This document shows positions 10,376 through 22,402 of a DNA stretch of 52,350 nt, piece by piece. Numbering within the stretch: the first letter of the stretch is position 1; each line of letters begins with the position of its first letter. Position numbers and translations under genes: made by a program. The DNA is from Acanthaster planci (Eukaryota; Echinodermata; Asteroidea; Valvatida; Acanthasteridae), in assembly GCF_001949145.1 (NCBI RefSeq), contig NW_019091598.1, positions 408,312-460,661 of the forward strand, in the 5' to 3' direction. The notes under the pieces were generated by a model. It was not told the DNA's origin. It was given only the letters and a program-made list of their open reading frames with translations, and ran no database searches.

Positions 10376-12059
10376 CGCAAAAAATGAGCTGCAACGGCGA
10401 CAAAAAAGACCACGTCCAATGAGAACGACCGGGCTCGAGACGAAACGGCGAGGGCGTGATGACCGTCACAAGTATGGGAGATGGTGACCCCACAAACTGG
10501 AACTGGATTCAGTTCACAAAGTGTCTTTTCCGGGTCAAGATTCAGCTCTGCACTTCACTTGATCTGGACGAACTTTGGACTCGCCACCACAGGTGCAGAA
10601 GTCAACAAGTTAAAGACTTCTCATAGCCAACATTCGGTAGAGTTACCTTCTAAAATTTTCCTTTGCTGTGCATGCGTGTGTCTCTCGTCCTTCTGTCTTT
10701 GATTGCCAGAGCCCGTATTTTATAGTCTACAAGTCCTCTAGAAATTTCTTCTCATTACGTAAGTTTCTTAAAATACACTCGTCAGCATTACTCAATCTTA
10801 CAAGAAACTTCCTGAAAAATACACTAAATAACTGGAAATGTGAGCTTTCAAGAAATTTCCCGTCAGTATTCATGACTAGCAGACTACATCGAGGTCATTC
10901 ACTGTGGCATGGGGTCAAACGCAGGTCACACTGCCACACGTACATAGACTGTGTGTGTATATACATAACATAATATATAATAACATCCGTTTCATCTATT
11001 AAATTAATGAAGTAATTTTGGTGTCATTGTATCACAGTTTATAATTCTGATCCGAGACTGTCAATATTCATTATTAAGGAAACATAGACTTTATAATAAA
11101 AGCCAGCTTGTAAAGTTTGCCTTACCATAAAAGTTGTACATGTAGAGTCTTCTTACATTTTTCATGTTGGTTCTCCGATGCAAAAAGAATGTTTAGCGTT
11201 GGTGTTGTATCTAAAACAAAGACAGCGTCACCTCCTTTATTTTTTATCTGCGTTTTACCTTTTTACATTGGAATTGTCTGACTACTTAAGCACCAACTAA
11301 CCAATCACACCATATGTTGATTGAACAGTAATTATTGGCCAAGTCCAGATCACTTTTTTTTTAAATCAGTGTTCATACAAATCGTTATCATTCTTGTGCA
11401 TGTACATCTGAATGTAATATGCTGCAATTTCTGAAAGCATACCTCGTGTTACATACACTACATGCATCTCCACTCTGTTGCCTTAAATTTGCTCGGTAGT
11501 TTTATTAAACAAGACAGTTTTCTTACACTTCTTTTCTATTTTGTGTGTGTGAGCATTGTGGTATCTTCATAATGTCCAAAGACAACAGTTTTATTCCCAT
11601 GGCAATTTGAAAAGGATGAGGTCAAGTAAGTGCACGTTTTCAGGTGGTGTATGGTCACGAGTATATTGTCAAAAAAAAGCTTGTAATGCAGTGAGGAGGT
11701 TTTCTACTCGACAATCTCTATCAGAAATAATGAATGGACTCGGGCAAACCAAAAGGCGTTACTTGGTCTCATTATTCAACAGGGGCACTTGAAGTACTGT
11801 TGCGTTCCCTAAATATCAAGTCGATAGTAGCATAGACTTTATTAGCGTCTACGAGGTGTGATATTTGGGGTCAACAATTTATTAAAGGGTGGACGTGAAA
11901 TAAGGGGTTTGGGTGACAGTCAAACTGTATGGTTGGTTTATTGCTCTCACTTCTCTTCATCAAAGTTCAATGTGGGCTTGAAGAAGGTGTAGCTTAACAT
12001 AATACAACATACAAAAGGCAAAGTTACAGAGAGGCGAAGTTGTATACGAGTGTAACTGA
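10376..12059. other. Non-coding stretch, possible continuation of family B element
   Basis: No recognisable gene. A short (TG)n/(TA)n-like microsatellite lies near 10950-10982. Open frames near 10481-10973 and 11556-11792 lack any domain. Confidence 0.35.
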
Positions 12060-12610
12060 ACTACGGTTTGGCAGGACCATTGGAAATGCAAGTCAGACGG
12101 AGTGGGTACGGTACGTGTGCGTAGAATCGCACAGCTAGGCTACACTCATCGGGCTGGGCCGGGGTGGGAGCTGTCCCGGACCACCACGGTGACTAGCAAG
12201 GGCTGGACGGGGCCAGCGCAGGTATGTACCGACCACACTGCCGTTCAGACCGCAATGTGTTGAGCGCAATGATAAGATCGCCGCACTGTGTACCATTGGC
12301 TCAGCGTGGAGACGGAGAGGACTGGGCTAGTTAGCAGGACATGGGTGGCGAGGGACACGGGGGTGTCTCGCCCGGCAATCGGTTCGGACGTAGCGGTGAC
12401 GGGCCGCTACGACTCACTAGCACCCTGGGCAAGTTCGTACCGCTCTCGCATCGGTCCAAGCTAAGTTCTAGCTGGCCATTCATATGGTTACATTTCTTCG
12501 CCATAAGAATGGTTACTATCACACTTCTCTCGGAGAGGGGCCAACCGCTGCACTACGTTAGGTTCCGCTCTCGCAACAAGGGTTTGGTCCACAGCGACTG
12601 ACCGACGAGT
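12060..12610. other. CpG- and GC-rich block
   Basis: Compared with the AT-rich surroundings, this 550-bp stretch is visibly GC-rich and dense in CpG (for example GGGCTGGGCCGGGG near 12151 and CGGTGACGGGCCGCTACG near 12393). Both strands hold open frames of 60-90 codons, as expected from GC-rich DNA, and none has a domain. It could be a CpG-island-like promoter, an LTR or a recently acquired element; I cannot tell which. Confidence 0.4.
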
Positions 12611-15301
12611 TAAGGAAAATCTGAGGTATTTATAGGATTCTAGAGGCTTAGGAATTAATAAAATATGAGCGTCGCTGAACAGCTCAACCAATGAAAATCT
12701 TCCATCTCAAAGGGTCACATGACTTCTTGCTAGAGTCGTGTGCAAGAATTTAAGTGTCGTGTGTAAAATACAGAATAAGAAGTCACGTGTACAAAGTGTA
12801 GGGCCGGGTGCGTGAAAGTGCTTACCCGGTCATCTGTGGCGAATGATTGACAGTTACAAAGTCTGAGGTTTCTGAACATTAGCATTTCAGGGAACCTTAC
12901 CACGCAGCCACGTGGAGGGGAATTTCGACAGAGAAAACACAAGGATAAAGGAGTGAAGGATCACGCCAGAGTACAGCATGAATAACTTAATACAAAATTA
13001 GCGTCTCGGCTTCATGTCCATAATGCATAGCTGAGCTAAATAAGAGACCCTGACAAATGCAAGGACCGAGAACGAGTAAAACTAGGGGGCGCTAGGATTT
13101 TAAGATTTGCGGGTGCGCAACAGTACTTTACTGGGACACTTCCAATTTTCATCTAAAAATATCTTTATTACGAAGGAAATCGCTATCGATACAGTAAACA
13201 ACAGTGCGTGATTTAAGCACCATCTACATTTTACACGCAGCAAAGGAAAGGTGGTCAGGGACCCGATATCCATCCGAGTCTTTGGCGGAAGGGGAACGGC
13301 AGATGTCCTAACTATGTACCATACTGTGCTCCCATTCCAGTGGCGTATCCAGGGGGGTAACTTACCCCCCATGACAGATTTTTTATTTTTAGATTTTAAT
13401 TTTTTTATTTATTTTTGTTACAAAGAATACTTCATAGGTAACAAATTAATAGGTGTATTTATTCATCAAATGGTAACACCAAAATCTCAACAAAACAATA
13501 CATGAAATAAAAGCAAGGGTGTCGGGACCGCGAGTAAGGTATGTTGAATGGGCTTAAAGCCGCATTCGTTGTCCTATTCCCTCTCCTGGTCGTGTTAGCC
13601 CTCGGTAGGCAGCCTGAGGTTGTTTACGGGTGGCATCTTGATCAACAAGTCCGGAATACCAAAATGACGGATAAATTCCAGTTGTCCAGACATGTTCAGA
13701 AGGGTGACACCTGAACGTTGCTTTGGAAAAGTAGCTAATTTGCAAAAATTCAAAATGGCTAAAGCAAAAGATAACAACACATAAATATCCACATATTCCT
13801 GGAACATCTCTACAACAATTTTAGACACGTTTTGTCCTCAGACGAGTCGATCGTGGTGTCGTTGAAAACTAAATCGAAATCCACCTCAATGAAGCTGAAT
13901 GTAGGCACTGAAGGGCTTGATAAATATTTAATTCACTTTCGACGACTGAAGGCTTTGCCCGAAATCTTGGCTATACGACTGTATTAACTGGTGCAATATA
14001 TCAGCGGGGAAATACATGTAGATCCCTTATGGTTGTGCATTCCAGTCAAGTATTTTACATAACAGACTTGTATAACCATTGCTTTCTTTGCCGAATTTGC
14101 ATTACTCTTTGGTACATGAATTTTGAGGGGCATTGGTTGAACAAAACAAATCACAGGCGACAGACAATTGATGGATTGATAGTTGCTGCTGTCATGTGAA
14201 TTGTTGATTTAGATCTATTTTGACATGAGACTGGCCGATATCCGGGCAAAAACAGGTTTCAATGCAGAAAAAAAATGCAGAAAAATAAATGCAATCACAC
14301 GTATGAAGCCCAACCACCGTGGTTGTGTGTGTAAATGTAATGTTAGACTCGCGTAAAAAACACCAACAATTTTGCGAACTGCAGTAGTCAAGCAGTTACA
14401 GCATAATAGTTTGCAATCTGTGGGTATGTGGGCTTGAATCCCGAAATTGTGAACAGGGAAGATTTTATTTTCAGGAAAATAAAGACCGAATGTTATATAC
14501 CGGCAATAGAGCCTAATTTCATTCGTGGAGTTTTTATGGTTGGTTGAGCCCCCATACATGTGTGCATGGTTGTGAACAGTGGTTTGGCTTACGTGTGATT
14601 GCAATATACATGTAGCTCGTTTTTGCTGAAAACAGGATCAAAACACGTTTTAATTCTGTTTTGGGGCATAAAAACAGCTCAGAAACATGTTTTCAGTAGA
14701 AAACAAAAATGTAAACTGGCAAGCACAAGGTGCGTCTTACATGTCTTGCACACTTGGACTGGCAGTAAAGCTCCAAACCAACAACCAGTAACCAAAGCAG
14801 ACAGGTTTGTGGTGACAGTCGCCCACACACTGTACCCATTCATTGGGAACTTCACAATCAAACCACAGACCTGGAGGAGACAAAAGAACATCCACTCAAT
14901 AACACGGTTGAATACATTCATACACACAGTATGCAAGACTGTCTATCACAATTGGTTAATAATTGCAATCGCCCAATAGGCCTAGTTGTAATGACACACA
15001 CTGTAGGCCGACTGGTTCTTTCCCACAGCAACTTCTGCAAACATTTTCAGCCTTAAAAGCACAAATTCATTTCAAATAAAACAAGGCGAAATTATTTTTA
15101 CCTACTAACACGGCCTTGTTGGGACCGCAAACCTCGCAAAAACACCTAATTGGGTTCTTTGACAGCAATTTAAGACACGCACCGTAGCTACTGGTACGTG
15201 CACCGACAGTACAGTAGCACTGCAGCACCAGCATGACGCGAGAACCGATATTGTTATTTGAGATCTTTACCCGAGCGGAAGTGTTTTAAAGAAAATGGCA
15301 A
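12611..15301. other. Non-coding repeat-rich stretch
   Basis: No gene recognised. At 13339-13355 is CAGTGGCGTATCCAGG followed by GGGGGTAACTTACCCCCC. I recall similar CAGTGGCG..CCAGGGG sequences as ends of hAT-like elements in invertebrates. I did not find a matching opposite end, so the element is not delimited. Open frames at 14215-14604 (-) and 14599-14979 (+) show no domains. Confidence 0.3.
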
Positions 15302-15650
15302 TTGGTTCTCTGGGCTACCCTATGAGAGTAAAACGGCTGATAATTCAGTTGAAAAATGATCCCAAGTGCCGGAAAAGTTAAGGGTTACCACTTCAGAAAT
15401 GGCTGCATGCAGCGTTCAGAAAAAAAACTTTTGGGCGGGTGATTTTTTTTTACAGGAATAATTTAAAATATAATCGGTTAACCCACAAAAAATGAAAAGA
15501 AAATGAAAGTTTGGACCAGATAATAATTTAATATTTGTTGCAGAAACGTCGATCGGGAATGTTGGTATGTATGTTATGGGGCCCTGAACAATACTAATTT
15601 GAATAACTGTATGCAATGAAGCTTGAACTAGTGGGTGGATTCCACTATTT
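15302..15650 (+). repeat. Dispersed repeat family C, copy 1
   Basis: Similar to 52012-52312 in the same order: GGTTCTCT.GGC, GAAAATGRTCC, TGGCTGCATGCAG..TTCAGA, GGCGGGTGATTTTTTTT (GGTGGGGGGATTTTTG in the other copy), GCCCTGAACAAT, and GCTTGA..TAGTGGGTGGATTCCA-like. Identity is moderate. No coding sequence seen; class unknown. Confidence 0.5.
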
Positions 15651-18600
15651 TGGCAGGATTTCTACTCGAGAACCCATAGTATTTCGTGATTCCACAGATC
15701 AGATTATTTACAACAACACAACAGGTGAGTGTTTTGAGCGATCAGAGGGATTTATTTTTAAAATCAAGAATTTGGGACTTGTTACATCCAACTCGTGGTA
15801 AACTTCCAACCTGCTGGCCAATTTTGCATAGAGGAGGGTGGGTACTACATTCAGAGCTGGCCGCACAGTTGTACTAGCTTATACTACAAAGCAGATACTA
15901 GAGATGTTATAGGCCTACTTGAATTCTTTGTGGACCAAGTTGTTTAAAAAATACTTATCGGACTGACATGTACACAGCTTAGGACGGTAGTTCTGCAAAT
16001 CTAGTGGACCGGCGTTTAGGATATCAAGAAGTGAAGACCACACACTCAAATCTTACGAGCAAGACTTGACAAACTTAGGCAACTAAAAGTACCCACAAAA
16101 TACATATTTTCCAGAAACGGCAGCCAACAGTGAAGAAAGAGGCCATCCACATGCTTATTAGATCCTTGCTTTTCAGGGTAATTATAAGAGAGTTAAAATC
16201 ACTGATGCCGGGCAACGGGAAGTGAACAAATCGGAAGGAGTCCTGGATTGTAATCAAAAGTCCCAGGTTCGAGTACCAGGATCGAATACACTATATCGTG
16301 TTCCCTATTTGTCATTTTAAACAAAGAGCAGAGCAACTTTAGGTACCACGAGGACTGAGGGGGGCTAGGCGGTTAGGCTACGGGCCAGCTGCCATTTCAA
16401 CCAGCGCCGCGGCTAAGAATTGCACACACATGTACGGAAAGTGGCTGAAGCCAATTTCCATGTTTTGAGTATCAATCGCAGCCGTAGTCAACGATTTGGT
16501 TGCGGCTCGTCTTCGCCAGTACACATGTGAACCGCGTGACTCTCAAGACACTGGTCAGGAAATATTTGCACCTTTTTTGGAAAACGTCATGATTTTGGCC
16601 CTTTTTTCTTGTTGCTCAACAAAGGTATGTAAGCTATCTTACATAAAATTCTTGGGGGAAATGAAGCAACATTACTACGGGTACACAACTCGAATGGAAT
16701 CGCTGTTCGTGCTCTGTTAAAAGTCATGCATGATCTATGACGAAAAAGTCTCTTTTTCCAAAGGGTTCGTGGGAGAGGAGCGGACGTCGGATCCCACAGT
16801 TCTGGGGGTACGGCCCACCCAGGTGGTACCTATCGAATGGGCGAGCAATGCAATATTTAGCTAGAGAACAATAGCGAAGACAGAGCGGGCTACAGGTAGG
16901 CCACGGCCGTTGGGGCGGTTTCCCCCAACATGGTGTTGAACGAGAAACAGAATTTGCTTTTGAATTGCCCCCTGACAACAAAAGCTGGATAAACAGCTGT
17001 CGTTGAGGCTCGCCTTGGAGAGCTGCAGCCCAGGTGGGACCTTAGAACGATGACCCAAGAAAAGTGCATTTTTATCAAGACGAAACTATGAAGGAGAAAA
17101 CTTGTAAACTTACACCAACAGACTATTGAAAAGAAATATAATTGAAATAAGGGAATAGCCCGTTAACTTTGAATTTTCTTTCTCGAGAAAGCTGATGGAG
17201 TGGGTTTCTTCCGAAAATTCTTCACCCCACAATTTGTTATGACGCCCATCAATTTTGTAGGGGGCAAAGCTCTTGGGTTTAGGCATCAGTATTGTTTTCA
17301 ACTGCCTTGGTAAACATTCTGGCCCTTATTCACACGTCAACCGATTCACATACAAAAGACCCCTAACATATTCAGGCGTAACCTTTGGCCATGTATTATT
17401 TTGCCAATTGTTTCGATACAAAGGAGTTGCTGGTTAGAATTTTGTAGGCCTAACCTTATCTCTCCTGCAAGTGTGGTTTATCTTGATAACAAATTGATGA
17501 ACCCAAGCAAAGGAGGTCTTAATCCCCTAACCTCTTTTGTGTATGTTGTAGGCTCCCCAATATTCAATTCTAATTACTTAAGAATATGTAATAAATAATT
17601 AGTAATGTGCAGGTAATAAACACTGCGCCCTTTATAAACGTGTCAATGTGTATAACAAGTGTTACAGCCTGTACACGTACGTTTAGGCGTTGTTAGTGTT
17701 GAAGACCTAACATACGTTAAGCACATGAATAATTTATATTTAATTTTAAACATACCTCGCGTTTATTAAGTAAAAGAGTCTGTTCAGCATATAAACGTAA
17801 TATGTATTTACTTGTAAACATGTAAAAACTTTTTTAACAAGTGTTAAAACTAGCGTTTAATTTGCGTTTAGAGGTTGAACACTTGCACTTGGGATTAGAT
17901 TGGTGTGTGTCTGGATTTAGGAGCTATTGGGGAGAAATACGAGATCCAGCAGGTACCCAACAATGGTAAGTGCCTCTTAACTTGCTTGGAGGCTGGCAGA
18001 AAATATCGATTCTGCGGTCCGCAGACTTAGGCTTGATCAAGTCGAAATCCTCTGTGACGTTCTCTGCGTGCTTTGGAAATGGAGGCTGCGCGGTGTTACT
18101 TGCTTCGCGCCCTCTTGTGTCCACTTATTACTGCGAGTTCAGAAATCCCGTTTGCACACAGCGAATAATCAGCTCATCTACCAAAAGTGGTAGCAGCCAA
18201 TCTAATTGCCGGACTTGTTATTACATCGTTTATAGATGTATTGTAATGAACGAGTCTACCAGTCTGACTACGTTGATTCCGGTGCGGAAATTCCGTATAC
18301 ATTATGCAAGATCATATCATTTATGTGCACACCCAACCACATATCATCGACGGACTTACTGACTGGTGACGTACATATATGACACATTGTAAAATAGACC
18401 TTTTCACTAATGAATTAAATCGGTTTTGCTATTAGTTTCTAATCTAAGTGGGATTTCTAGTGCTCTGTAAAAACTTTACAGTCGTAATCTCTCCTGTGTA
18501 CAAGAGATTGCTGCATCTAAGCCAGTCTCCTTTCATGCTGTTTTATAGCAAAATCGGTGTAAGGGGTTCTTCTGAGGGAAAAACTGAACAAAGCCAGAAC

Positions 18601-18664
18601 ACCTAAGAGCAAATGATCAAAATCGCATCCCATTTACGTTTCCAATGGCCAAATCACGCTTCTC
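15651..18664. other. Non-coding stretch
   Basis: No gene recognised. From 17630 to 17890 there is a cluster of CGTTTA/TAAACG words and three copies of an AACAAGTGTT/AACACTTG-type word. Overlapping frames at 17924-18362 on both strands carry no domain. Confidence 0.35.
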
Positions 18665-18870
18665 GATCAAGCTCTCGCCCGTAAGATTATTTTGTTGAAC
18701 TAGTTCCAATCAGCATTTTCTTTGTTATCATTTCTTTTTTACACGCTAAGTGTAACATTCTCATTAAATCGTTTCCTTAAACAAGTGTTATCTTATTTGA
18801 TTTCTTTGTTGCATAGGAGAAAATTCAAGCTTCACACTGATTGAAGAGTTTGCAGTTCTTCAGATCGTAA
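18665..18870 (+). repeat. Dispersed repeat family B, copy 3
   Basis: Shares CTCTCGCCCGT, AGTGTAACATTCTCATTAAA, CTTATTTGATTTCTTTGTTGC, GAGAAAATTCAAGCTT and a terminal CAGATCGTAACA with copies at 1751-2095 and 10053-10375. It lacks the outer part seen in the other two, so it is truncated. Confidence 0.6.
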
Positions 18871-19381
18871 CAGCTGTAACAGAACGTTGAGAGTTTTTTC
18901 CAAGTTGCTACAAAGAAAACATGAAAAGTCAAACTAGTGGTGCTCGCTGATGAGGGGTTGATCCAACAGAGGGGTCTGTTCTTGATCCGTTGGTGTCTTG
19001 TCAATGAGCAATAGTTTACACTTAGGTGGCAGATATTGCCTGCAAGATGAGAAAAGAAACTAGTATCAAACAATGGAAGGACAAGAGGAATGAGGAAGAG
19101 CCACTGAGCCCCAAAGAGTAATTTTCATCACTGAATGAAGCCACGAAAGCCTTGGGAGGAATGTATTAAGTTTTAAATACAATCTTTTTGGAAAATCCGG
19201 CAAGTGTGTCATAAGGGGAAAAAGGTCTCAAAACATGCGACACGGATTCACATTTTGGTTTTACCCTCCCCCGAACTGTTCCTGCGATAATTTTCCATCT
19301 TTCATCAGCTCACAACTACACACATCATTCAGATATGATCAGGGCTCTTGATCAGTACATCTGCTACCGGCATCAATTACT

Positions 19382-19765
19382 GTGGCAGCTCCTTTTCCAT
19401 CTTGGGATGTACAATTCAGCGTCCCTTCCCTAGGGTGTGTGGGCTTCATGGACGACAACAGAGGGGTCTTTCATCTCACCAAAGACACCAAGCACGTCTA
19501 TCTCGGATGCGTACAGCAGTCATCTTCTCCAGCAGCTGGGGCACGCATTCATGATGCCCATCACTTCTCCAGTCAGCTAGGCATGCAGCTGGACACTATG
19601 GTGACCCTTGTTGACCTGGGCCAGTGGGACAGTGATCTCAGCTGGGACCCTAAGGCGAGGGTAATGCAGTTTAACACAGAGCAGAGCTTCATTAACCTTT
19701 TAAGCATCAAATACTGTTTGACAGTCTGCACATGTGCAAAACACTCCGGCAGAAGGGAAAAATGA
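19382..19765 (+). CDS. Possible exon or gene fragment, unrecognised
   Basis: A 127-codon open frame. Its middle (residues about 20-95) has a protein-like mix, with GFMDDNRGVFHLTKDT and later LGQWDSDLSWDP, unlike surrounding random frames. I do not recognise a family. No convincing splice partners or start context are seen, so it might be an isolated exon remnant or a chance frame. Confidence 0.2.
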   Translation: MAAPFPSWDVQFSVPSLGCVGFMDDNRGVFHLTKDTKHVYLGCVQQSSSPAAGARIHDAHHFSSQLGMQLDTMVTLVDLGQWDSDLSWDPKARVMQFNTEQSFINLLSIKYCLTVCTCAKHSGRREK

Positions 19766-20043
19766 AAGCAACGTACACTATTTCCACTGGTGATCTCTTT
19801 CTACGTAGATTATGTCCAAATGGCATACTAGTTCCTGGAGTCTTTTCGACGAATAAAGCCTATCAGTTTGCAGATGTTCATTTTACTTTGTACTTCGTAT
19901 TGGTGGGGCTATTTTTAGACAGGGAACCACTTATCCCATTTGTTTTCAACTTCATTTGTAATTAAATCTGTGTTAACTGAAATCAAGTGAAAATGTTCAA
20001 TTTTCAAGATGTATTTTTGCGTTGGGGAGATGTTAATTATATG

Positions 20044-20133
20044 TAACGGGATTGCCCTTACCCAACGTATATTAATAAGCACTGTANGCATACAGTGCTT
20101 ATTAATATACGTTGGGTAAGGGCAAACCCGTTA
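20044..20133. repeat. Near-perfect 90-bp palindrome (snap-back element)
   Basis: The two halves are reverse complements with no loop. TAACGGG at 20044-20050 pairs with CCCGTTA at 20127-20133, and 43 of 45 pairs are matched in the given sequence. One clear mismatch is A/A at 20051/20126; the other uncertain pair is the single N at 20087, which faces A at 20090. TATA-rich sequence flanks the right side. It looks like a small foldback element or a fused pair of terminal inverted repeats; no coding content. Confidence 0.85.
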
Positions 20134-20379
20134 TATATATAATGAAAATGTTCATGTTGAAAAGTGTGTACTCTGGTGCGAAATGCAAGGCGTATTCATG
20201 CACATGTATGGTTTGGAATGCTGGGTGTTGGCATTCGCATATCACTGCGCTACACAATTCACTTTCAATGTCATTTACATTATCGAATGAGCTGGCTTAT
20301 AATTCACGTAACCTTCATCAATGGATACCAGTTCACAAGACCAAACTCACCTCATGTCGGCAGGTTATCCAACATTGGC

Positions 20380-20970
20380 ATGAACGAACTAGTCTTAGTT
20401 TTAGATTCTAAATTTGATAAATTCGAGAGAACTAGCCGAGGAGTCCTCAATTCAGTTGCAATCCGCTGTAAAGCGCGCCAGGTTAACACCAACTGCGTCA
20501 ACTTCAGAAAGAAGGCTGCAGACACCAGTTCAGCTAGGCCTACAAGCACAACGATAGAAGACGTCAACAGAATCCAGAAAACCAACGACTGTCTCCAGGA
20601 AGGTATTTCTATCATCGAGAAACGCCAGGAAATTATCAAGCTTGCCATTTAGCTTGGTTGAGACACTGTTCAAGATTACGCAGGTGACATTGTGGCTAGC
20701 TATAGCGAAGACGACATCCAGAGCCATACGTACCACTGAGTATACGAGGTGAGAGAAAGATAGACAACGACGGCGTGAGAATTCAGGGGGCCGCTACAAT
20801 TTTCGTCCCGCAACGAGTTTCGGATAGGATACTCCGGGCCTACCACCAGAACACAGTTTCCTTGGTCATTTCAGCGTCAACGAGCAGTCAGAATCAACCA
20901 AATCTGTTGGGTGTGCGGCCAGACTAGGCATCATTATGAAACCAAGCATTCCGCGCTCGATTCCTAATGT
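20380..20970 (+). pseudogene. Possible retroelement gag-like remnant
   Basis: The frame ending at 20652 has a coiled-coil-like, charged stretch (LDSKFDKFERTSRG, then IEDVNRIQKTNDC). After stops and frame changes, a short frame ending near 20966 contains CWVCGQTRHHYETKH, which resembles a zinc-knuckle (C-x2-C-x4-H plus a late His) following an Arg/Gln/Phe-rich stretch. This order, coiled coil then Arg-rich then knuckle, is seen in gag-like ORFs of DIRS and related retroelements. The evidence is suggestive, not decisive; no reverse transcriptase or recombinase follows. Confidence 0.3.
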
Positions 20971-22156
20971 CCTGGCGTGGTTTGCCGTTTGCACCTTAAA
21001 GTTTGTAAACAGTACTGGTGCGATAATTTTGATCGACCCTTGAAAAAGGCAAATAACCGTTATTTTCCTTTTCGACGTTTCCCGCCCAAATTTTTTTTAA
21101 GCAAACTTATCCGCAACGCATCTCATTCTTCCCTGCTGTGAAAATGTGGCCACATATTTTCATGAAATTTTTGAAAGAAATCTGCTAGCCGATACAGACA
21201 TTAAATTGCTTCCTCTCAATGTCACCTTGAAATCCACAAATACTAGACAGCAAATTGTTTTTGTCATTTGTGATATGGATAAGTAACTGTTTATTGAATG
21301 TTATTCAGAAAATATATCGTGTTGTTTTTTGTGGGTGTGTAGTTTTGAAGGCAGTTCAATATACTATTGGTATCGCCCAAGACAATGAAAGTTCAAGTTC
21401 ATTCGTGATTCTAGCTGCCGATGGCGTGGAGTTCTCAAGGCTGTACGCGGTGAGAGTCTAGCTCATGAGAGGTGAGTAAATATTCCTTGTTTTACGCGGG
21501 GAAGTCGTTGTAGTGGTGAGTTTGCGGTTTCCCCTCCCGGCCACCCGGTCCCCCTTTTCCCGCGCGGAGTTCCGTCGCGGGTTCTAGTTTCTACCAGAAT
21601 CTTTCAAACCCGTATCTCAGCCTTGTAGATTCTGGAGTCCGCTTCGGAACAATGGAACGATATGAATACATGTAGTTTACTGTATGTTGGATAACATGGC
21701 AGTAGGCATTGTGATCGTGCCACAATGAGGCGTCAGCGGCATTGGGCCAGTACTTTGGCCCACGTGCCGGTCTCTTCGCAGGAATCTAATTGACTTTTTA
21801 TGTTTCTAGCAAACATTCCAAATTCACGCATTCTGGGCAGAAGCCAGAGTACGACATACAAACCAGGCAAACGAGTTTTCCACTGTCCTCTAAATTTTAG
21901 GATGATGGTAATGAGATACGATTTTAGAGTGGCATGAGTTTTCCTATTCCACAATCTGCGCTTATACTGTACTTTGATTTATCACGTGCGATAAAACTAA
22001 TTTCTTCGATATTACTCCACGAGAGGTTTTCACAGTCAATATTTCGGGGTGTTTGAGAGGCTTTCAAGGTTAACGCCCACAAAAGGTAACAATATTTGCG
22101 GCCTACCATAGGCCAGGGGCGTATTTATCACGAAGGTTTATGTATCGGTATTTGTT
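20971..22156. other. Non-coding stretch
   Basis: No gene recognised. A short C/G-rich patch lies at 21530-21580. GGCCAGGGGCGTATTTATCA at 22111 resembles ends of invertebrate DNA transposons, but no partner end was found. Confidence 0.3.
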
Positions 22157-22402
22157 AATTTCTTCTTCCAATCCTTTTTGGTCGGTGTATCAGAATATTC
22201 TGATGGGATCAAACCAGAAAATCAAAAACTTAACTTTGTTTTGACTCGAGTTGCATGGCATCACTTCCTCTAATACACACAAAGAGTCCCTTCAAACTAA
22301 CCACACTTTTTGACTCCTGACAGTAACAAAACTGCAAACTATTCTCTCACACAGTGCCCTTTCTTCACAAGTCAGTAAAAACCCAAAGACCAAATGATTC
22401 TT
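22157..22402 (+). repeat. 246-bp duplicated segment, copy 1
   Basis: About 94% identical by eye to 46705-46953, in the same orientation. Both copies begin AATTTCTTCTTCCAATCC and end with ATGATTCTT, and the flanks differ abruptly. I see no terminal inverted repeat or target duplication. A recent dispersal of a mobile or captured fragment is the likely explanation. Confidence 0.85.

Noticed and set aside
14215-14979. Opposed open frames of 126-129 codons
   Set aside because: No domains, no splice partners; they overlap low-complexity and AT-rich DNA.
16225-16275. GGTTCGAGTACC, a possible tRNA B-box
   Set aside because: No matching A-box or cloverleaf stems could be drawn; the same applies to GGTTTGAATCC near 45170 (-) and GGTTCAAGTCTC near 48331.
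18945-18990. CTGATGAGG-type core of a hammerhead ribozyme, which Penelope-like elements can carry
   Set aside because: No paired stems or downstream GAAAC-type core at the right spacing.
20112-20652. Long frames on both strands next to the palindrome
   Set aside because: The upstream half has no protein-like pattern and the - strand frame is a shadow; only the C-terminal charged part was kept as a weak gag-like candidate.
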